The notes under the pieces were generated by a model. That model made no database searches. It was not told where the DNA came from and was given only the letters and a program-made list of their open reading frames with translations. The position numbers and the translations under genes were made by a program. DNA of 64,000 bases from Persicimonas caeni (GTDB lineage Bacteria > Myxococcota_A > Bradymonadia > Bradymonadales > Bradymonadaceae), in assembly GCF_006517175.1 (NCBI RefSeq), contig NZ_CP041186.1, positions 868,001 through 932,000 of the forward strand, given 5' to 3'. Each line of letters starts with the position of its first letter. The first letter of the stretch is position 1. Below, piece after piece: positions 1 through 8,255 of this stretch.

Positions 1-1440
1 CGCGACCTCTTCGACCAGATCGATCGGCCGCGTCAGGTCGGGTCGGTACGTCGGGATCGTGCACGCCCAAGCGCTATCCTGCTCGACGAGCGCGATGCCC
101 AGCGCCGTCAGGTGCTCTTCGACCGCCTGCTCGGTGAGGTTCGCCCCCAGAACACGCTCGCTCAGCCCCTTGGCGAGCACGGTCGTCGCCGGCTCGGTGA
201 CGCCTTCGCTTGTGGCTTCGGCGATCCCTGCGCGCACCTTCGGCTCGGCGCCGAGGTGCTCCTGGGCCTTCACCATCAAGCGCACGGCACGCGCCAAGGC
301 CTTCGGAAGCCCGGCAGGGTCGATGCCGCGCTCGAAGCGATGGCTCGAGTCGGTGTGCAGCGAGTGGCGCTTGGCGCTCTTTCGCACGGTCGTCGGGTCG
401 AAGTAGGCGCATTCGATGAGGATGCGGGTGGTCTCGTCGCCCACCTCGGTCTCCTCGCCTCCCATCACGCCGGCGATCGCCACGGGGCGTTCGCTGTCGG
501 CGATCACGAGATCGGCCGGATCGAGCTCGTACTCGTTATGGTCGATGCCGACCATCGTCTCGCCCTTTCCTGCCCGCCGCACGCGAATTTCGGGCCCCGA
601 CAGCTCGTCGAGGTCGAAGGCGTGCAGGGGCTGGTTGAGTTCCATGAGCACGTAGTTGGTCACGTCGACGATATTGTTGACGCTGCGAAGCCCCACTGCG
701 GCCAGTCGCGCCTTGAGCCAGGCTGGGCTCGGGCCGACTTTGACATCTTCCATCACCGCGAACAGGTAGCGCGGGCAGCCATCGGCGTCCTCGACCGTCA
801 GCGGGGCGGCGTCGGTAGCCTGGTCGCCCTCGCCTTCCCACGGTGCAGCGCCGCCGAAGGATTCCGGCGTCTTCAATTCGCGGCCGTACAGCGCGGCGAG
901 TTCGCGGGCCACGCCCATATGGCCGAGGCAGTCGGGGCGATTGGGCGTCAGGTCGATCTCGATGACCACTTCCTTGAGGTCGAGGGCCTCGAACACCGGC
1001 CGTCCCAACTCGAGCGTCTTGGGCAAGAGCAAGAGCCCGTCGGACTCCTCCTCCAGATCGAGCTCGTCGGCGCTGCACAGCATGCCGCTCGACATCTCCC
1101 CGCGCACCTTGCGCGAGACGATCTCGAAGTCGACGCCGGGAGGGCTACTGCCCGGAAGCGCCAAGGGCACATAGTCGCCCTCGCCCATATTCTTCGCCCC
1201 GCAGACGACCTGCGTGAACTCATCGGCGCCGTAGTCGACGTCGCACAACACGAGTTTGTCGGCGTTCGGGTGCTCGCGAATCTGATCGATACGGGCCACG
1301 ACGATATCATCGGCGCCCTCGCCCAATCGCTCGACGCCGTCGACCTCCAGGCCGGCCATCGTCAGACGATGGACGACCTCATCGACAGCGAGTCCGTCGA
1401 GATCCACCCACTCTTGGAGCCAGTTCCAGCTTACTTTCAT
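1..1440 (-). CDS. pheT: Phenylalanyl-tRNA synthetase beta subunit (3' part outside window)
   Basis: Reading leftwards from ATG at 1440, the frame stays open to base 1, giving 480 codons of a protein usually near 800 residues; the C-terminal part lies beyond the window. The start (MKVSWNWLQEWV) is the standard PheT N-terminus. It is followed by the tRNA-binding EMAP/OB-like domain, the region containing LTPNRPDCLGHMGVARE, and the B3/B4 editing domain (ILIECAYFDPTTVRKSAKR). The cut falls in B5 at RPIDLVEEVA. PheT pairs with PheS as an (alpha-beta)2 enzyme charging tRNA-Phe in the cytoplasm; the beta subunit also edits Tyr-tRNA-Phe. It follows pheS by 51 bases and is surely co-transcribed. Confidence 0.97.
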   Translation of the reverse strand, partial: MKVSWNWLQEWVDLDGLAVDEVVHRLTMAGLEVDGVERLGEGADDIVVARIDQIREHPNADKLVLCDVDYGADEFTQVVCGAKNMGEGDYVPLALPGSSPPGVDFEIVSRKVRGEMSSGMLCSADELDLEEESDGLLLLPKTLELGRPVFEALDLKEVVIEIDLTPNRPDCLGHMGVARELAALYGRELKTPESFGGAAPWEGEGDQATDAAPLTVEDADGCPRYLFAVMEDVKVGPSPAWLKARLAAVGLRSVNNIVDVTNYVLMELNQPLHAFDLDELSGPEIRVRRAGKGETMVGIDHNEYELDPADLVIADSERPVAIAGVMGGEETEVGDETTRILIECAYFDPTTVRKSAKRHSLHTDSSHRFERGIDPAGLPKALARAVRLMVKAQEHLGAEPKVRAGIAEATSEGVTEPATTVLAKGLSERVLGANLTEQAVEEHLTALGIALVEQDSAWACTIPTYRPDLTRPIDLVEEVA

Positions 1441-1491
1441 TGTAGTTCTCTTGAGTCTTGAGTCTTGAAGTCTCGAGGTTTCGGCTCATGG

Positions 1492-2523
1492 CTAGAACTG
1501 CCTCAAGAACCTCAGATCGTTCTCGAAGAACGTGCGGATATCGTTGATCCCCAGCTTGAGCATGGCGATACGCTCGACGCCCATGCCGAAGGCAAACCCG
1601 GTGTACTTGTCCGAATCGACGCCCACGGCCTCGAAGACGTTCGGATCGACCATGCCGGCGCCCAGAATCTCGAGCCAACCGGTGTGGCTGCACACACGAC
1701 AGCCTTCGCCTTCGCAGAAGATGCAGCCCACGTCGACTTCGGCGCTCGGCTCGGTGAACGGGAAGTAGCTCGGCCGGAACCGAACGGGGGTTCCCGGCCC
1801 GAAGACGCGCTCGGCGAAATGATGCAGCGTGCCCTTCAGATCGGCGAAGGTGACGTCCTCGTCGACCAGAAGCCCCTCGACCTGGTGGAAGACGGGGCTG
1901 TGAGTCACGTCGGCGTCGCAGCGGTAGACCCGCCCCGGTGAAATGACGCGCACGGGCGGCTCGTAGGCGAGCATCGTGCGCACCTGCACCGGCGAGGTGT
2001 GGGTGCGCAGGAGGCGGCCATCTTCGAGCACGAAGGTGTCCTGCATATCGCGCGCCGGGTGGTCCGGCGGGAAGTTGAGCGCCTCGAAGTTGTAGAAATC
2101 CTCTTCGACTTCGGGCCCTTTGGCCACGTCGAAGCCCATGTCGGCGAAGACCGAGATAAGCTCCTGCTCGACCTCGGCCAGCGGATGTCCGCCGCGCACG
2201 GCGGGCGTGCGCGCCGGCAGGGTCACGTCGATCCGCTCACTCTGCAGCCGACGCTCCAGCTCGGCCTTCTCCAACGCGTCGACGCGCGCCTCGAAAGCCT
2301 GCTGGATGGTGCCCTTGGCTCGGTTAGAGGCCTGGCCGGCGGCCGGCTTCTCCTCGTTGGGAAGCTCACGAATCAACTTCATGAGCTCCTGGACTCCACC
2401 TTTGCGGCCCAGGTAACGGTTTTTGATCTGGATGGCGTCTTCTTTGCGCTCGGCGCCCTCCAACTCTCCGACGGCTTCGTCGGCGAGCTGTTCCAATTTG
2501 GTTTCGAGTTCCGACACGTTCAT
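1492..2523 (-). CDS. pheS: Phenylalanyl-tRNA synthetase alpha subunit
   Basis: This 343-residue protein has the usual PheS length. It has an N-terminal coiled-coil that grips tRNA (about residues 1-90) and then the class II aminoacylation core. Visible core motifs are HPARDMQDTF, the motif-2 region with FRPSYFPFTEPSAEVDV, and motif 3 near the end (FGMGVERIAMLKLGI). A Cys cluster (CIFCEGEGCRVC) in the catalytic domain is common in PheS of many phyla. It catalyses ATP-dependent attachment of Phe to tRNA-Phe as partner of PheT. It lies in the order rpmI-rplT-pheS-pheT, 133 bases after rplT across a hairpin, so its expression may be partly uncoupled from the ribosomal genes. Confidence 0.97.
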   Translation of the reverse strand: MNVSELETKLEQLADEAVGELEGAERKEDAIQIKNRYLGRKGGVQELMKLIRELPNEEKPAAGQASNRAKGTIQQAFEARVDALEKAELERRLQSERIDVTLPARTPAVRGGHPLAEVEQELISVFADMGFDVAKGPEVEEDFYNFEALNFPPDHPARDMQDTFVLEDGRLLRTHTSPVQVRTMLAYEPPVRVISPGRVYRCDADVTHSPVFHQVEGLLVDEDVTFADLKGTLHHFAERVFGPGTPVRFRPSYFPFTEPSAEVDVGCIFCEGEGCRVCSHTGWLEILGAGMVDPNVFEAVGVDSDKYTGFAFGMGVERIAMLKLGINDIRTFFENDLRFLRQF

Positions 2524-2580
2524 CGAGTGCCTCGGTTTGGTACGGTTCGAATGCGAATCGCGGTTTACAAGAAACGACGA

Positions 2581-2611
2581 CGCCCCGCAACGAGATTACC
2601 GGTGCGGGGCG
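2581..2611 (-). terminator. GC-rich hairpin between rplT and pheS, possible attenuator
   Basis: Bases 2581-2588 (CGCCCCGC) pair perfectly with 2604-2611 (GCGGGGCG) across a 15-base loop. On the minus strand the stem comes after the rplT stop and is followed by an interrupted T-rich stretch (TCGTCGTTTCTT), weaker than a classic U-tract. It could reduce read-through from rpmI-rplT into pheST. I found no Phe-rich leader peptide beside it, so a pheM-like attenuator is not supported. Confidence 0.45.
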
Positions 2612-2656
2612 ACGCGAACTTTCGATGCAGGCTGAACAGCTCAGCCCGATGTAGGC

Positions 2657-3013
2657 TTAGCCCAGAGCTTCTCGCGCCGTCTCCACGACCTTGGTAAAGC
2701 CCTTGGGGTCAAAGACGGCCATGTCGGCCAGAACCTTGCGGTCCAGCTCGACGCCGGCTTTGTTCAGCCCACCCATCAGCTTGCTGTAGCTCATGCCGTT
2801 CTGGCGTGCGGCCGCGTTGATACGCGTGATCCACAGGCGACGGAACTGGCGCTTGCGCTGACGGCGGTCACGGTAAGCGTAGGCCCACGCACGGTGGACG
2901 GTCTCTTTGGCGTTTTTGTACAGACGACGCCGACCACCGTAGTAGCCTTTAGCGGCCTTCAAGATCTTCTTGCGGCGGCGGCGTGCTTTGGTTCCTCGTT
3001 TGACGCGCGGCAT
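2657..3013 (-). CDS. rplT: 50S ribosomal protein L20
   Basis: This 118-residue basic protein begins [18 protein letters not shown], the classic L20 N-terminal tail that threads into 23S rRNA. The body carries [20 protein letters not shown] and the C-terminal globular part ends in ETAREALG. Length and sequence match the family end to end. L20 is an early assembly protein of the large subunit and in several bacteria represses its own operon. It lies 18 bases downstream of rpmI in the same operon. No infC is present upstream, although infC-rpmI-rplT is the usual order. Confidence 0.98.
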   Translation of the reverse strand: MPRVKRGTKARRRRKKILKAAKGYYGGRRRLYKNAKETVHRAWAYAYRDRRQRKRQFRRLWITRINAAARQNGMSYSKLMGGLNKAGVELDRKVLADMAVFDPKGFTKVVETAREALG

Positions 3014-3031
3014 TAGGGCACCTCGTTAAAA

Positions 3032-3229
3032 TTACTTGTAGGGCAGCAGTTGCTTGATGCGCTTGGCGTCGGCCTTGGTCAGGTAGCCGTCTTTGCGCAG
3101 GTGGCGCTTACGCTTGCTGCTCTTGTGGGTCAGAATGTGGTTGCGAAAGCCTTTGCGATACTTGACCTTTCCACTCTTGGTCACTTTGAATCGCTTAGCG
3201 GCGCCGCGATGTGTCTTCATTTTCGGCAT
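3032..3229 (-). CDS. rpmI: 50S ribosomal protein L35
   Basis: This 65-residue, strongly basic protein starts [17 protein letters not shown] and contains [10 protein letters not shown], the family signature. A good Shine-Dalgarno (AGAGAGGAAGC just before the ATG at 3229) supports the start. L35 is a small component of the 50S subunit. It is the first gene of the rpmI-rplT-pheS-pheT run here; translation initiation factor infC, normally directly upstream, is replaced by a desaturase gene facing the same way, so rpmI needs its own promoter. Confidence 0.98.
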   Translation of the reverse strand: MPKMKTHRGAAKRFKVTKSGKVKYRKGFRNHILTHKSSKRKRHLRKDGYLTKADAKRIKQLLPYK

Positions 3230-3340
3230 AGCTTCCTCTCTTTGCTGGGCGACCGGAGCCGCCCATCTATCTCAATCTCATGCGACTAACGAGCGTCGTA
3301 GCACAATCGTTCCCGGACCGGGACCGAAAACGGGTGAGAG

Positions 3341-3369
3341 TGACTACCGGATTGACTCGAAAATATCAA
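3341..3369 (-). promoter_or_regulatory. Candidate promoter for rpmI-rplT-pheST
   Basis: On the minus strand TTGATA (3369-3364) is separated by 17 bases from TAGTCA (3346-3341), inside a locally AT-rich patch (about 3355-3385) in otherwise GC-rich DNA. Transcription starting just downstream would give a leader of about 105 bases before rpmI. The leader contains a short TCCCGG/CCGGGA hairpin. The -10 element is a weak match, so this is a suggestion only. Confidence 0.35.
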
Positions 3370-3404
3370 ATGCTTTTTTATTTGTGCCTCTCCAGCCCCC
3401 GACA

Positions 3405-4496
3405 CTACCCGTTTGGCCGGCCAAAGCGCTTGAGCGTGCGGTAGTGGGAACGCACCGCCTCCGAGAAGGTCTCGTGGACATTGTAGGGGACGTCGAACTC
3501 GCGCGCCGTGCGCTCGACGATGGGTGCGATCGCCGGGTAGTGCACGCTGCAGACGCGCGGAAACAGATGGTGCTCGATCTGGAAGTTCAACCCGCCGATA
3601 TACCAGTTCAGGAACTTGTTATCGCGCGCGAAGTTCGCGGTGGTGCGCATCTGGTGGATCAGCCAATGCTCTGCGATCTCGTCGTCCGCGTTCGGCTCGG
3701 GGTGCTCGGTCTCCTCGACGACATGGGCGAGTTGGAAGATCACGCCCAAGATCAGCCCTGCAGTGAGGTGTACGGTCAGAAAACCGATCAAGAATTGCCA
3801 CCAGGCCAAGTCGAGGACCAGCAGCGGCACCGCGATGGTGTAGCCGTAGTAGACGAGTTTGGTGACCACCAAAATCACCCACTCGCTCGCCGGATGGCTC
3901 TTGTCTTTATACGGCCCCAGGTCGCGCTGCAGGAAGTACTTGTAATCCTTGACGAAGACCCAAAAGAAGGTGGCCAGGCTGTAGGCGGCGAAGGCCAACA
4001 CGTGTTGGACGCGGTGGATCCAGTGATGGTCGGTGTGCGGTGACAAACGAATGAACGGAGCGACCTCCAGATCTTCGTCGTGACCGTGAATATTGGTGTA
4101 GGTGTGGTGGATCACATTGTGAGTGATCTTCCAGATATAGCCGTTCGCCCCGAGCAGATCGAAGCTCAAGCCGAGCCATCGATTGACGGCCTTGTTCGAC
4201 GAATAGGCCCCGTGCAACGCGTCATGGGAGATCGAAAAGCCGATGCCCGCCATCCCCACGCCCATCACGAAGCACATCGCCCACATCGCCCACAGCGGAA
4301 GTAGGCCACTGATAATTAAGCCGTAGGAACCAAAGTAGAGCCCGAACAGCACAAGCGTCTTCACGATCATCGCGCCATTGGCATGTTTCGACATGCCCCG
4401 CTCCTTAAAATAGGTGTCGACGCGTGTTTTGACCGCCGTGGCGAAGTCGCGATTGTCTCGATTGTCGAAGGTGACCTTCTGTGAGCTGGAGCTCAT
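3405..4496 (-). CDS. Membrane fatty-acid (acyl-lipid/acyl-CoA) desaturase
   Basis: This 363-residue integral membrane protein has the three histidine boxes of the non-heme di-iron desaturases: HDALH (91-95), HNVIHH (126-131) and QIEHHLFP (near 308). Hydrophobic segments lie at about 45-90 and 195-245. The QIEHH third box, where Q replaces the first His, is typical of front-end and linoleoyl-CoA-type desaturases. It inserts a double bond into membrane acyl chains using O2 and an electron donor; no cytochrome b5 domain is fused. Substrate and regiospecificity cannot be read from sequence. It is monocistronic, with a palindrome-rich upstream region. Confidence 0.9.
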   Translation of the reverse strand: MSSSSQKVTFDNRDNRDFATAVKTRVDTYFKERGMSKHANGAMIVKTLVLFGLYFGSYGLIISGLLPLWAMWAMCFVMGVGMAGIGFSISHDALHGAYSSNKAVNRWLGLSFDLLGANGYIWKITHNVIHHTYTNIHGHDEDLEVAPFIRLSPHTDHHWIHRVQHVLAFAAYSLATFFWVFVKDYKYFLQRDLGPYKDKSHPASEWVILVVTKLVYYGYTIAVPLLVLDLAWWQFLIGFLTVHLTAGLILGVIFQLAHVVEETEHPEPNADDEIAEHWLIHQMRTTANFARDNKFLNWYIGGLNFQIEHHLFPRVCSVHYPAIAPIVERTAREFDVPYNVHETFSEAVRSHYRTLKRFGRPNG

Positions 4497-4732
4497 TACT
4501 GCCTTTTAGCGAGAGGAGACCTAGATAAGTGGTAGGAAGAAAAGCGCCCCCAATAACGCGTCTCGAAACTACCGAGACAGGCGATCATCTCGCCCGTGTA
4601 CACGATAGAACACTCGGGAGGATATATAATGTCACTTTTATTTGACAGTGGAGTGCTCCGGGCAAGGCGATGACCTTGCAGCAAGCGAGTTGAGCGGTAT
4701 GCTGGGGCCGACCTCGAATCAGGACCAGCCTT
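4497..4732. promoter_or_regulatory. Divergent, palindrome-rich control region between desaturase and DUF721 gene
   Basis: No gene is visible here. An AT-rich core (GATATATAATG, 4621-4631) could hold -10 elements for either direction. It abuts an inverted repeat TGTCA-N8-TGACA (4630-4634 and 4643-4647). Upstream lie a perfect palindrome CGTGTACACG (4595-4604), a small hairpin GTCTCG/CGAGAC (4560-4565, 4573-4578) and GCAAGG/CCTTGC (4662-4667, 4674-4679). The arrangement suggests operator sites, plausibly for regulation of the desaturase; the regulator is unknown. Confidence 0.45.
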
Positions 4733-5170
4733 ATGCTCTCCAAAGTCTTTCGCACCATCCTCGAGACGAGCGCCGAAGCTTCGGCGGCCAACGGACCGTC
4801 CTTGAACCTGTTGCGCGAGGTTTGGCCCACGCTGTTGGGCGAGCCGCTGTGTCATCGCACACAACCAACGGGCTGGGACAACGGCGTGCTGACGGTGGGC
4901 GTGGCCAGCGAGCACTGGCTCCACGAAGTGCGCCGCAACCACCGACGCATCCACGGCAAGATTCAACGATTGCTGCCCTGGCCGGTCGACGAATTGAAAT
5001 TTGTCGTCGAGTCGCTCCCCCCGGCGCCGAAGGCAGCGCGCGCTGCGTCGCAAGACGCGCCGCAGAGCAGCGAGGTCGACGAGAGTGTGCGCCAGGATCT
5101 CGATCGCCTCGACGCCTCCACCCGCGAGATCATGCTGCGCATCCGCGGCCACCTCGAGCGCGACGACTGA
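4733..5170 (+). CDS. DciA/DUF721 family protein (helicase-loader-like)
   Basis: This 145-residue protein contains the DUF721 core in its first 95 residues: LREVWPTLLGEPLCHRTQP, then a hydrophobic strand (GVLTVGVASEHWLHEV) and an Arg/Lys-rich helix. The W-P-LLG-P-L pattern and the SEHWLHEV-type segment are family hallmarks. DUF721 proteins include DciA, which loads the replicative helicase DnaB in bacteria that lack DnaC/DnaI. The C-terminal 50 residues are acidic and probably flexible. It starts a plus-strand run that continues into a YlxR-like ORF and a DEAD-box helicase. The family assignment is good; the function here is inferred. Confidence 0.8.
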   Translation: MLSKVFRTILETSAEASAANGPSLNLLREVWPTLLGEPLCHRTQPTGWDNGVLTVGVASEHWLHEVRRNHRRIHGKIQRLLPWPVDELKFVVESLPPAPKAARAASQDAPQSSEVDESVRQDLDRLDASTREIMLRIRGHLERDD

Positions 5171-5237
5171 GCCATTGTCGACGGGGTTTGTTCGCCGACC
5201 CGACTTGCGCCATCTTCTTAGTTCCTATATTGAATGC

Positions 5238-5444
5238 GTGACGCTGCCGGCCTGTGCACCTACGCCGGTCCGGCAGGTCGTTCGCAAATGTATCGCCTGC
5301 CGGGTCCTGACCCACAAAACGAAACTCTGGCGCATTCGCCTCCAACGTCCGCAGCGTGCGGGCGTCGGGCCTCGTCAAGTCGATATTTGCGACCGGCCAC
5401 ACGTAAACAAGCAAGCCTCTATCGCACACGTGAGAGCATGGTAG
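5238..5444 (+). CDS. YlxR-like (DUF448) small RNA-binding protein, divergent
   Basis: The frame from GTG at 5238 encodes 68 residues: VVRKCIACRVLTHKTKLWR near the front, then GVGPRQVDICD and a basic tail ending HVRAW. The RKCIACR...K-L-R...G-R...IC spacing matches YlxR/DUF448 proteins, which bind RNA and normally lie between nusA and infB. The ORF overlaps the start of the downstream helicase by 7 bases, as coupled genes do, and follows the DUF721 gene by 67 bases. YlxR is usually about 90 residues with a GRGAY-C motif; here that motif is degraded to GPRQVDIC, so this is a diverged paralogue or a decaying copy. The start codon is uncertain. Confidence 0.6.
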   Translation: MTLPACAPTPVRQVVRKCIACRVLTHKTKLWRIRLQRPQRAGVGPRQVDICDRPHVNKQASIAHVRAW

Positions 5445-7657
5445 AAACCACCTCTGAGAAGTCCTTTGACGATTTTTACTTGAGCGACGAAATGCTCAAG
5501 GCCCTGCGCACCGTCGGCTACAAGCGCCCCACTCCGGTCCAGGCTGAGTCTATTCCTCTCATCCTGGCGGGTATCGACCTGATCGTGCAGTCTCAGACGG
5601 GTTCGGGAAAGACCGCGGCGTTTGCCATTCCGACGATCGAGATGCTCGAGCCCAAGCCGGGCCGCATCGACGTGCTGGTACTCGCCCCCACTCGCGAGTT
5701 GGCCAAGCAGGTCTGCAAAGAGTTCGAACGATTGGGGCAGTACAAAGACCTGTCGGCCACGGCCATCTACGGCGGCGCCTCGTACGAAAAGCAGTACAAG
5801 GCGCTCGAGACCGCCCAGATCGTCTCGGCGACCCCCGGTCGCTTGCTCGACTTGGCCAAGCGCGGATCGATCGATCTGAGCAACCTGCGCATCCTGTGCC
5901 TCGACGAGGCCGACGAGATGCTGTCGATGGGCTTCCGCGAAGAGCTCAACGCCATCGTCGACTTTCTGCCCGAGGAGCGCCAGTCGCTGCTCTTCTCGGC
6001 CACGGTCAACGAAGATATCAAAGCGCTGGCCAAGGGGATGCTCTACTATCCGGAGTACATCTCGCTGTCGGGCGATCAGGTCGCCGCCGAGGCGGTCGAG
6101 CACGTCTACTTCCGCTGCCGCGGAGTCGGCCGCGAGCGCGATCTGCTCAAGGTGATCGAATACGAGAAGCCTGAAAGCGCGATCATCTTCGCCAACACCC
6201 GCGACGATACGTTCACCGTCACCAAGTTCTTGCAGCGCCACGGCTACCGCGCCAAAGTGCTCAACGGTGATCTGCCCCAAAAGCAGCGTGAGAAGACCCT
6301 CGGCGAGATGCGCGAGGGCAAGGTCGACTTCATTGTCGCCACCGACGTTGCCGCACGTGGCATCGACATCACCGACCTTACCCACGTCATCAACTACACG
6401 CTGCCCCAGTCTGCCGAAGTCTACGTGCACCGCACCGGTCGAACCGGGCGCGCCGGCAAATCTGGCCGCGCGGTCAGCCTGGTCTCCCCGGCGGAGATGG
6501 CCACTCACTTCGATATCATGTCGCTGTACGACATCGACATCACCCATCGCGAGTTGCCGACCGCCGACGAGATCGTCGAGGCCCAGGAACGAGGCCGCCT
6601 CGGAGAGTTGACCAGCCAGATCATGGAGCTGTCGCGCATCCCCTACGGCGGCAAGCTCGGCATGGCTCGCCAACTGCTCGAGACGACCAACGGCGAGGAT
6701 AACGACGAGCGTGTTCAGATGCTCGCGCGCCTCCTGTCGCTGGGTGAAGCCGTCGTGCGTGACCCGAAGAAACGCGACGCCGTCACCGGACGCGCCTTCC
6801 TGAAGTCGGCGTCCCCGCTGGCGCCCACTCCGGAAGCCGGCCGTCCCGAAACGACCAAGCAGGAGCCGACCAAAAAGGAAGCGCCCAAGCAGCCCGAGCC
6901 GAAGAAGAAAGAAGAGGAAGCCAAGGCCGCCGAAGCAAAGGCCGCCAAAGAGGAGAAGGCGCCCAGAAAGGAGCGTACGCGCAAGCGTGAGCGCTCCGTC
7001 GAGAAACAGCCGGCCGAGCAAGCCGTGGCCGTCGAGGCCGAAGCGGCTCCGGCTCCGGAAGAGACCGAGCGGCCCAAGCGGCGTCGTCGGCGCTCGCGCG
7101 GCGCTCAAAAGCGCGGCGAGACGAAGACCGAGGAAAAACCGACGACCGAGGGTAAGAGCGGCGCCAAGCGACGACGATCGCGCGGCAGCAAGTCACGCTC
7201 GCGTAGCAGCAAAGGTCGTAAGAGCCGCAGCAGCAAAGGTCGCAAGAGCCGCAGCAGCAAAGGCCGCAAGAGCCGCAGCAGCAAAGGCCGCAAGAGCCGC
7301 GGCAGCAAAGGCCGCAAGAGCCGCAGCAGCAATGGTCGCAAGAGCCGCAGCAGCGAGTCGCGCCAGACCAAGCAGTCCCAATCGAAGTCGACCGAGTCGA
7401 AGCCGCAAACTCCGAGCTTCCCGGTCTCCAAGATGTACATGAACGTCGGACGCGACCACTTCGACGACGAAAAGGAGCTTCTCGACATGATCTGCTACAT
7501 GTCGGGATTTGCCCCCGAAGACTTCGGCGATGTCTCCGTGCAGAGCAGCTATAGTTTTGTGCAGGTGCGCGAAGACTATTTTTATGACATCATCAAGGCG
7601 ATGAACAATCAGGAATGGAAAGGCGTTAGCCTTACCGCCGAGCCTGCACGCAAGTAG
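5438..7657 (+). CDS. DEAD-box ATP-dependent RNA helicase with DbpA-type RNA-binding domain
   Basis: From ATG 5438 (739 residues) the order is: Q motif (about 10-35, FDDFYLSDEML...RPTPVQ), Walker A TGSGKT (54-59), PTRELA, DEAD in CLDEADEM, SAT in LFSATV, then a helicase C domain with HRTGRTGRAGKSGR. A low-complexity charged linker follows, containing about six copies of an SRSSKGRK unit. The last 75 residues (FPVSKMYMNVGR...SYSFVQVRE) form the DbpA/CsdA C-terminal RRM-like domain. Such proteins remodel rRNA during ribosome assembly or cold adaptation. The open frame extends upstream, but ATG 5438 is preferred because the Q motif begins immediately after it. Confidence 0.95.
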   Translation: MVETTSEKSFDDFYLSDEMLKALRTVGYKRPTPVQAESIPLILAGIDLIVQSQTGSGKTAAFAIPTIEMLEPKPGRIDVLVLAPTRELAKQVCKEFERLGQYKDLSATAIYGGASYEKQYKALETAQIVSATPGRLLDLAKRGSIDLSNLRILCLDEADEMLSMGFREELNAIVDFLPEERQSLLFSATVNEDIKALAKGMLYYPEYISLSGDQVAAEAVEHVYFRCRGVGRERDLLKVIEYEKPESAIIFANTRDDTFTVTKFLQRHGYRAKVLNGDLPQKQREKTLGEMREGKVDFIVATDVAARGIDITDLTHVINYTLPQSAEVYVHRTGRTGRAGKSGRAVSLVSPAEMATHFDIMSLYDIDITHRELPTADEIVEAQERGRLGELTSQIMELSRIPYGGKLGMARQLLETTNGEDNDERVQMLARLLSLGEAVVRDPKKRDAVTGRAFLKSASPLAPTPEAGRPETTKQEPTKKEAPKQPEPKKKEEEAKAAEAKAAKEEKAPRKERTRKRERSVEKQPAEQAVAVEAEAAPAPEETERPKRRRRRSRGAQKRGETKTEEKPTTEGKSGAKRRRSRGSKSRSRSSKGRKSRSSKGRKSRSSKGRKSRSSKGRKSRGSKGRKSRSSNGRKSRSSESRQTKQSQSKSTESKPQTPSFPVSKMYMNVGRDHFDDEKELLDMICYMSGFAPEDFGDVSVQSSYSFVQVREDYFYDIIKAMNNQEWKGVSLTAEPARK
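7205..7348 (+). repeat. 24-bp coding tandem repeat, six copies
   Basis: Six adjacent 24-base units start at 7205, 7229, 7253, 7277, 7301 and 7325, each encoding a variant of SSKGRKSR within the helicase linker. The units differ by only a few bases (T/C at third positions, one G, one AAT), so copy number has probably changed recently. The encoded Arg/Ser/Lys stretch resembles RS/RGG-type RNA-binding tails. Confidence 0.9.
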
Positions 7658-7700
7658 ACGTGCCGGCCGGCGACGGTTCTCGAACCACGGAGACTGGTTT

Positions 7701-8255
7701 ATGGGTTTTGGCAAATCGTGCGGTCGCGCAGCAACTCTCATCGCCCTGATGCTGGCCGTAAGCTTGGCGTTTGCCTGCGAAGAGTCCGAGACGAAGAAGG
7801 ACGAGCAGGCGACCGACCCGAATATGCCCCCGGCACAGGTCGACCTGCCTTCGCCTCCGCCGGCCTCGGCGTTCAATATCCCCGAGAAGAACGACGACGG
7901 CACGCTTCGCGTCGAGGGGATCATTCAATACAAAGACAAGCACCTGGAGAATCGGGTGCGCGTCAAAGGGGTCGTCACCCAGATTCTGGGTGACTGCGAC
8001 CCCAAGAAGGCCAAGAAGACCGGCGAGCCTTGCCCGCAACCTCACTACATCATCCAAGATGAAGAGGGAGCGGAAAAGGAGCTCATGGTCGTCGGTTTCG
8101 ACCGCGAGTTCTTCGAGAAGGCGAAGACCAAAGTCGGCGAGACGCATACCTTCGAGGGCACTTACAAACAGATGGCCCAGCAGTTCGTAAACTCCGAGAA
8201 CGGACTCTTGCTGCTCGACAAGATCGGCGAGGTCAGCGTGCTTGAAGAGAAGTAA
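7701..8255 (+). CDS. Putative lipoprotein with a small beta-barrel-like domain
   Basis: This 184-residue protein has a lipoprotein signal: a positive N-terminus, a hydrophobic stretch (ATLIALMLAVSL) and lipobox AFAC with Cys near 26. After a Pro-rich spacer (about 27-60) comes a domain with alternating strands (RVEGIIQY...RVRVKGVVTQIL...HYIIQDEEG...MVVGFD). This pattern resembles OB-fold domains found in bacterial lipoproteins. I do not recognise a named family. It lies 43 bases after the helicase and ends just before a strong bidirectional terminator. The signal type is well supported; the function is unknown. Confidence 0.75.
   Translation: MGFGKSCGRAATLIALMLAVSLAFACEESETKKDEQATDPNMPPAQVDLPSPPPASAFNIPEKNDDGTLRVEGIIQYKDKHLENRVRVKGVVTQILGDCDPKKAKKTGEPCPQPHYIIQDEEGAEKELMVVGFDREFFEKAKTKVGETHTFEGTYKQMAQQFVNSENGLLLLDKIGEVSVLEEK

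Noticed and set aside
2524-2656. Phe-rich leader peptide attenuator (pheM type) before pheS
   Set aside because: A GC hairpin is present, but the only small frame there has just two Phe codons, is not positioned before the stem, and overlaps pheS out of frame.
5375-7108. 577-codon open frame on the minus strand across the helicase gene
   Set aside because: It is antisense to a clearly conserved DEAD-box gene, and its translation is low-complexity Leu/Arg/Gly/Asp typical of GC-rich shadow frames.
7205-7348. CRISPR-like array at 24-bp spacing
   Set aside because: The units are contiguous without spacers and lie in frame within the helicase linker.
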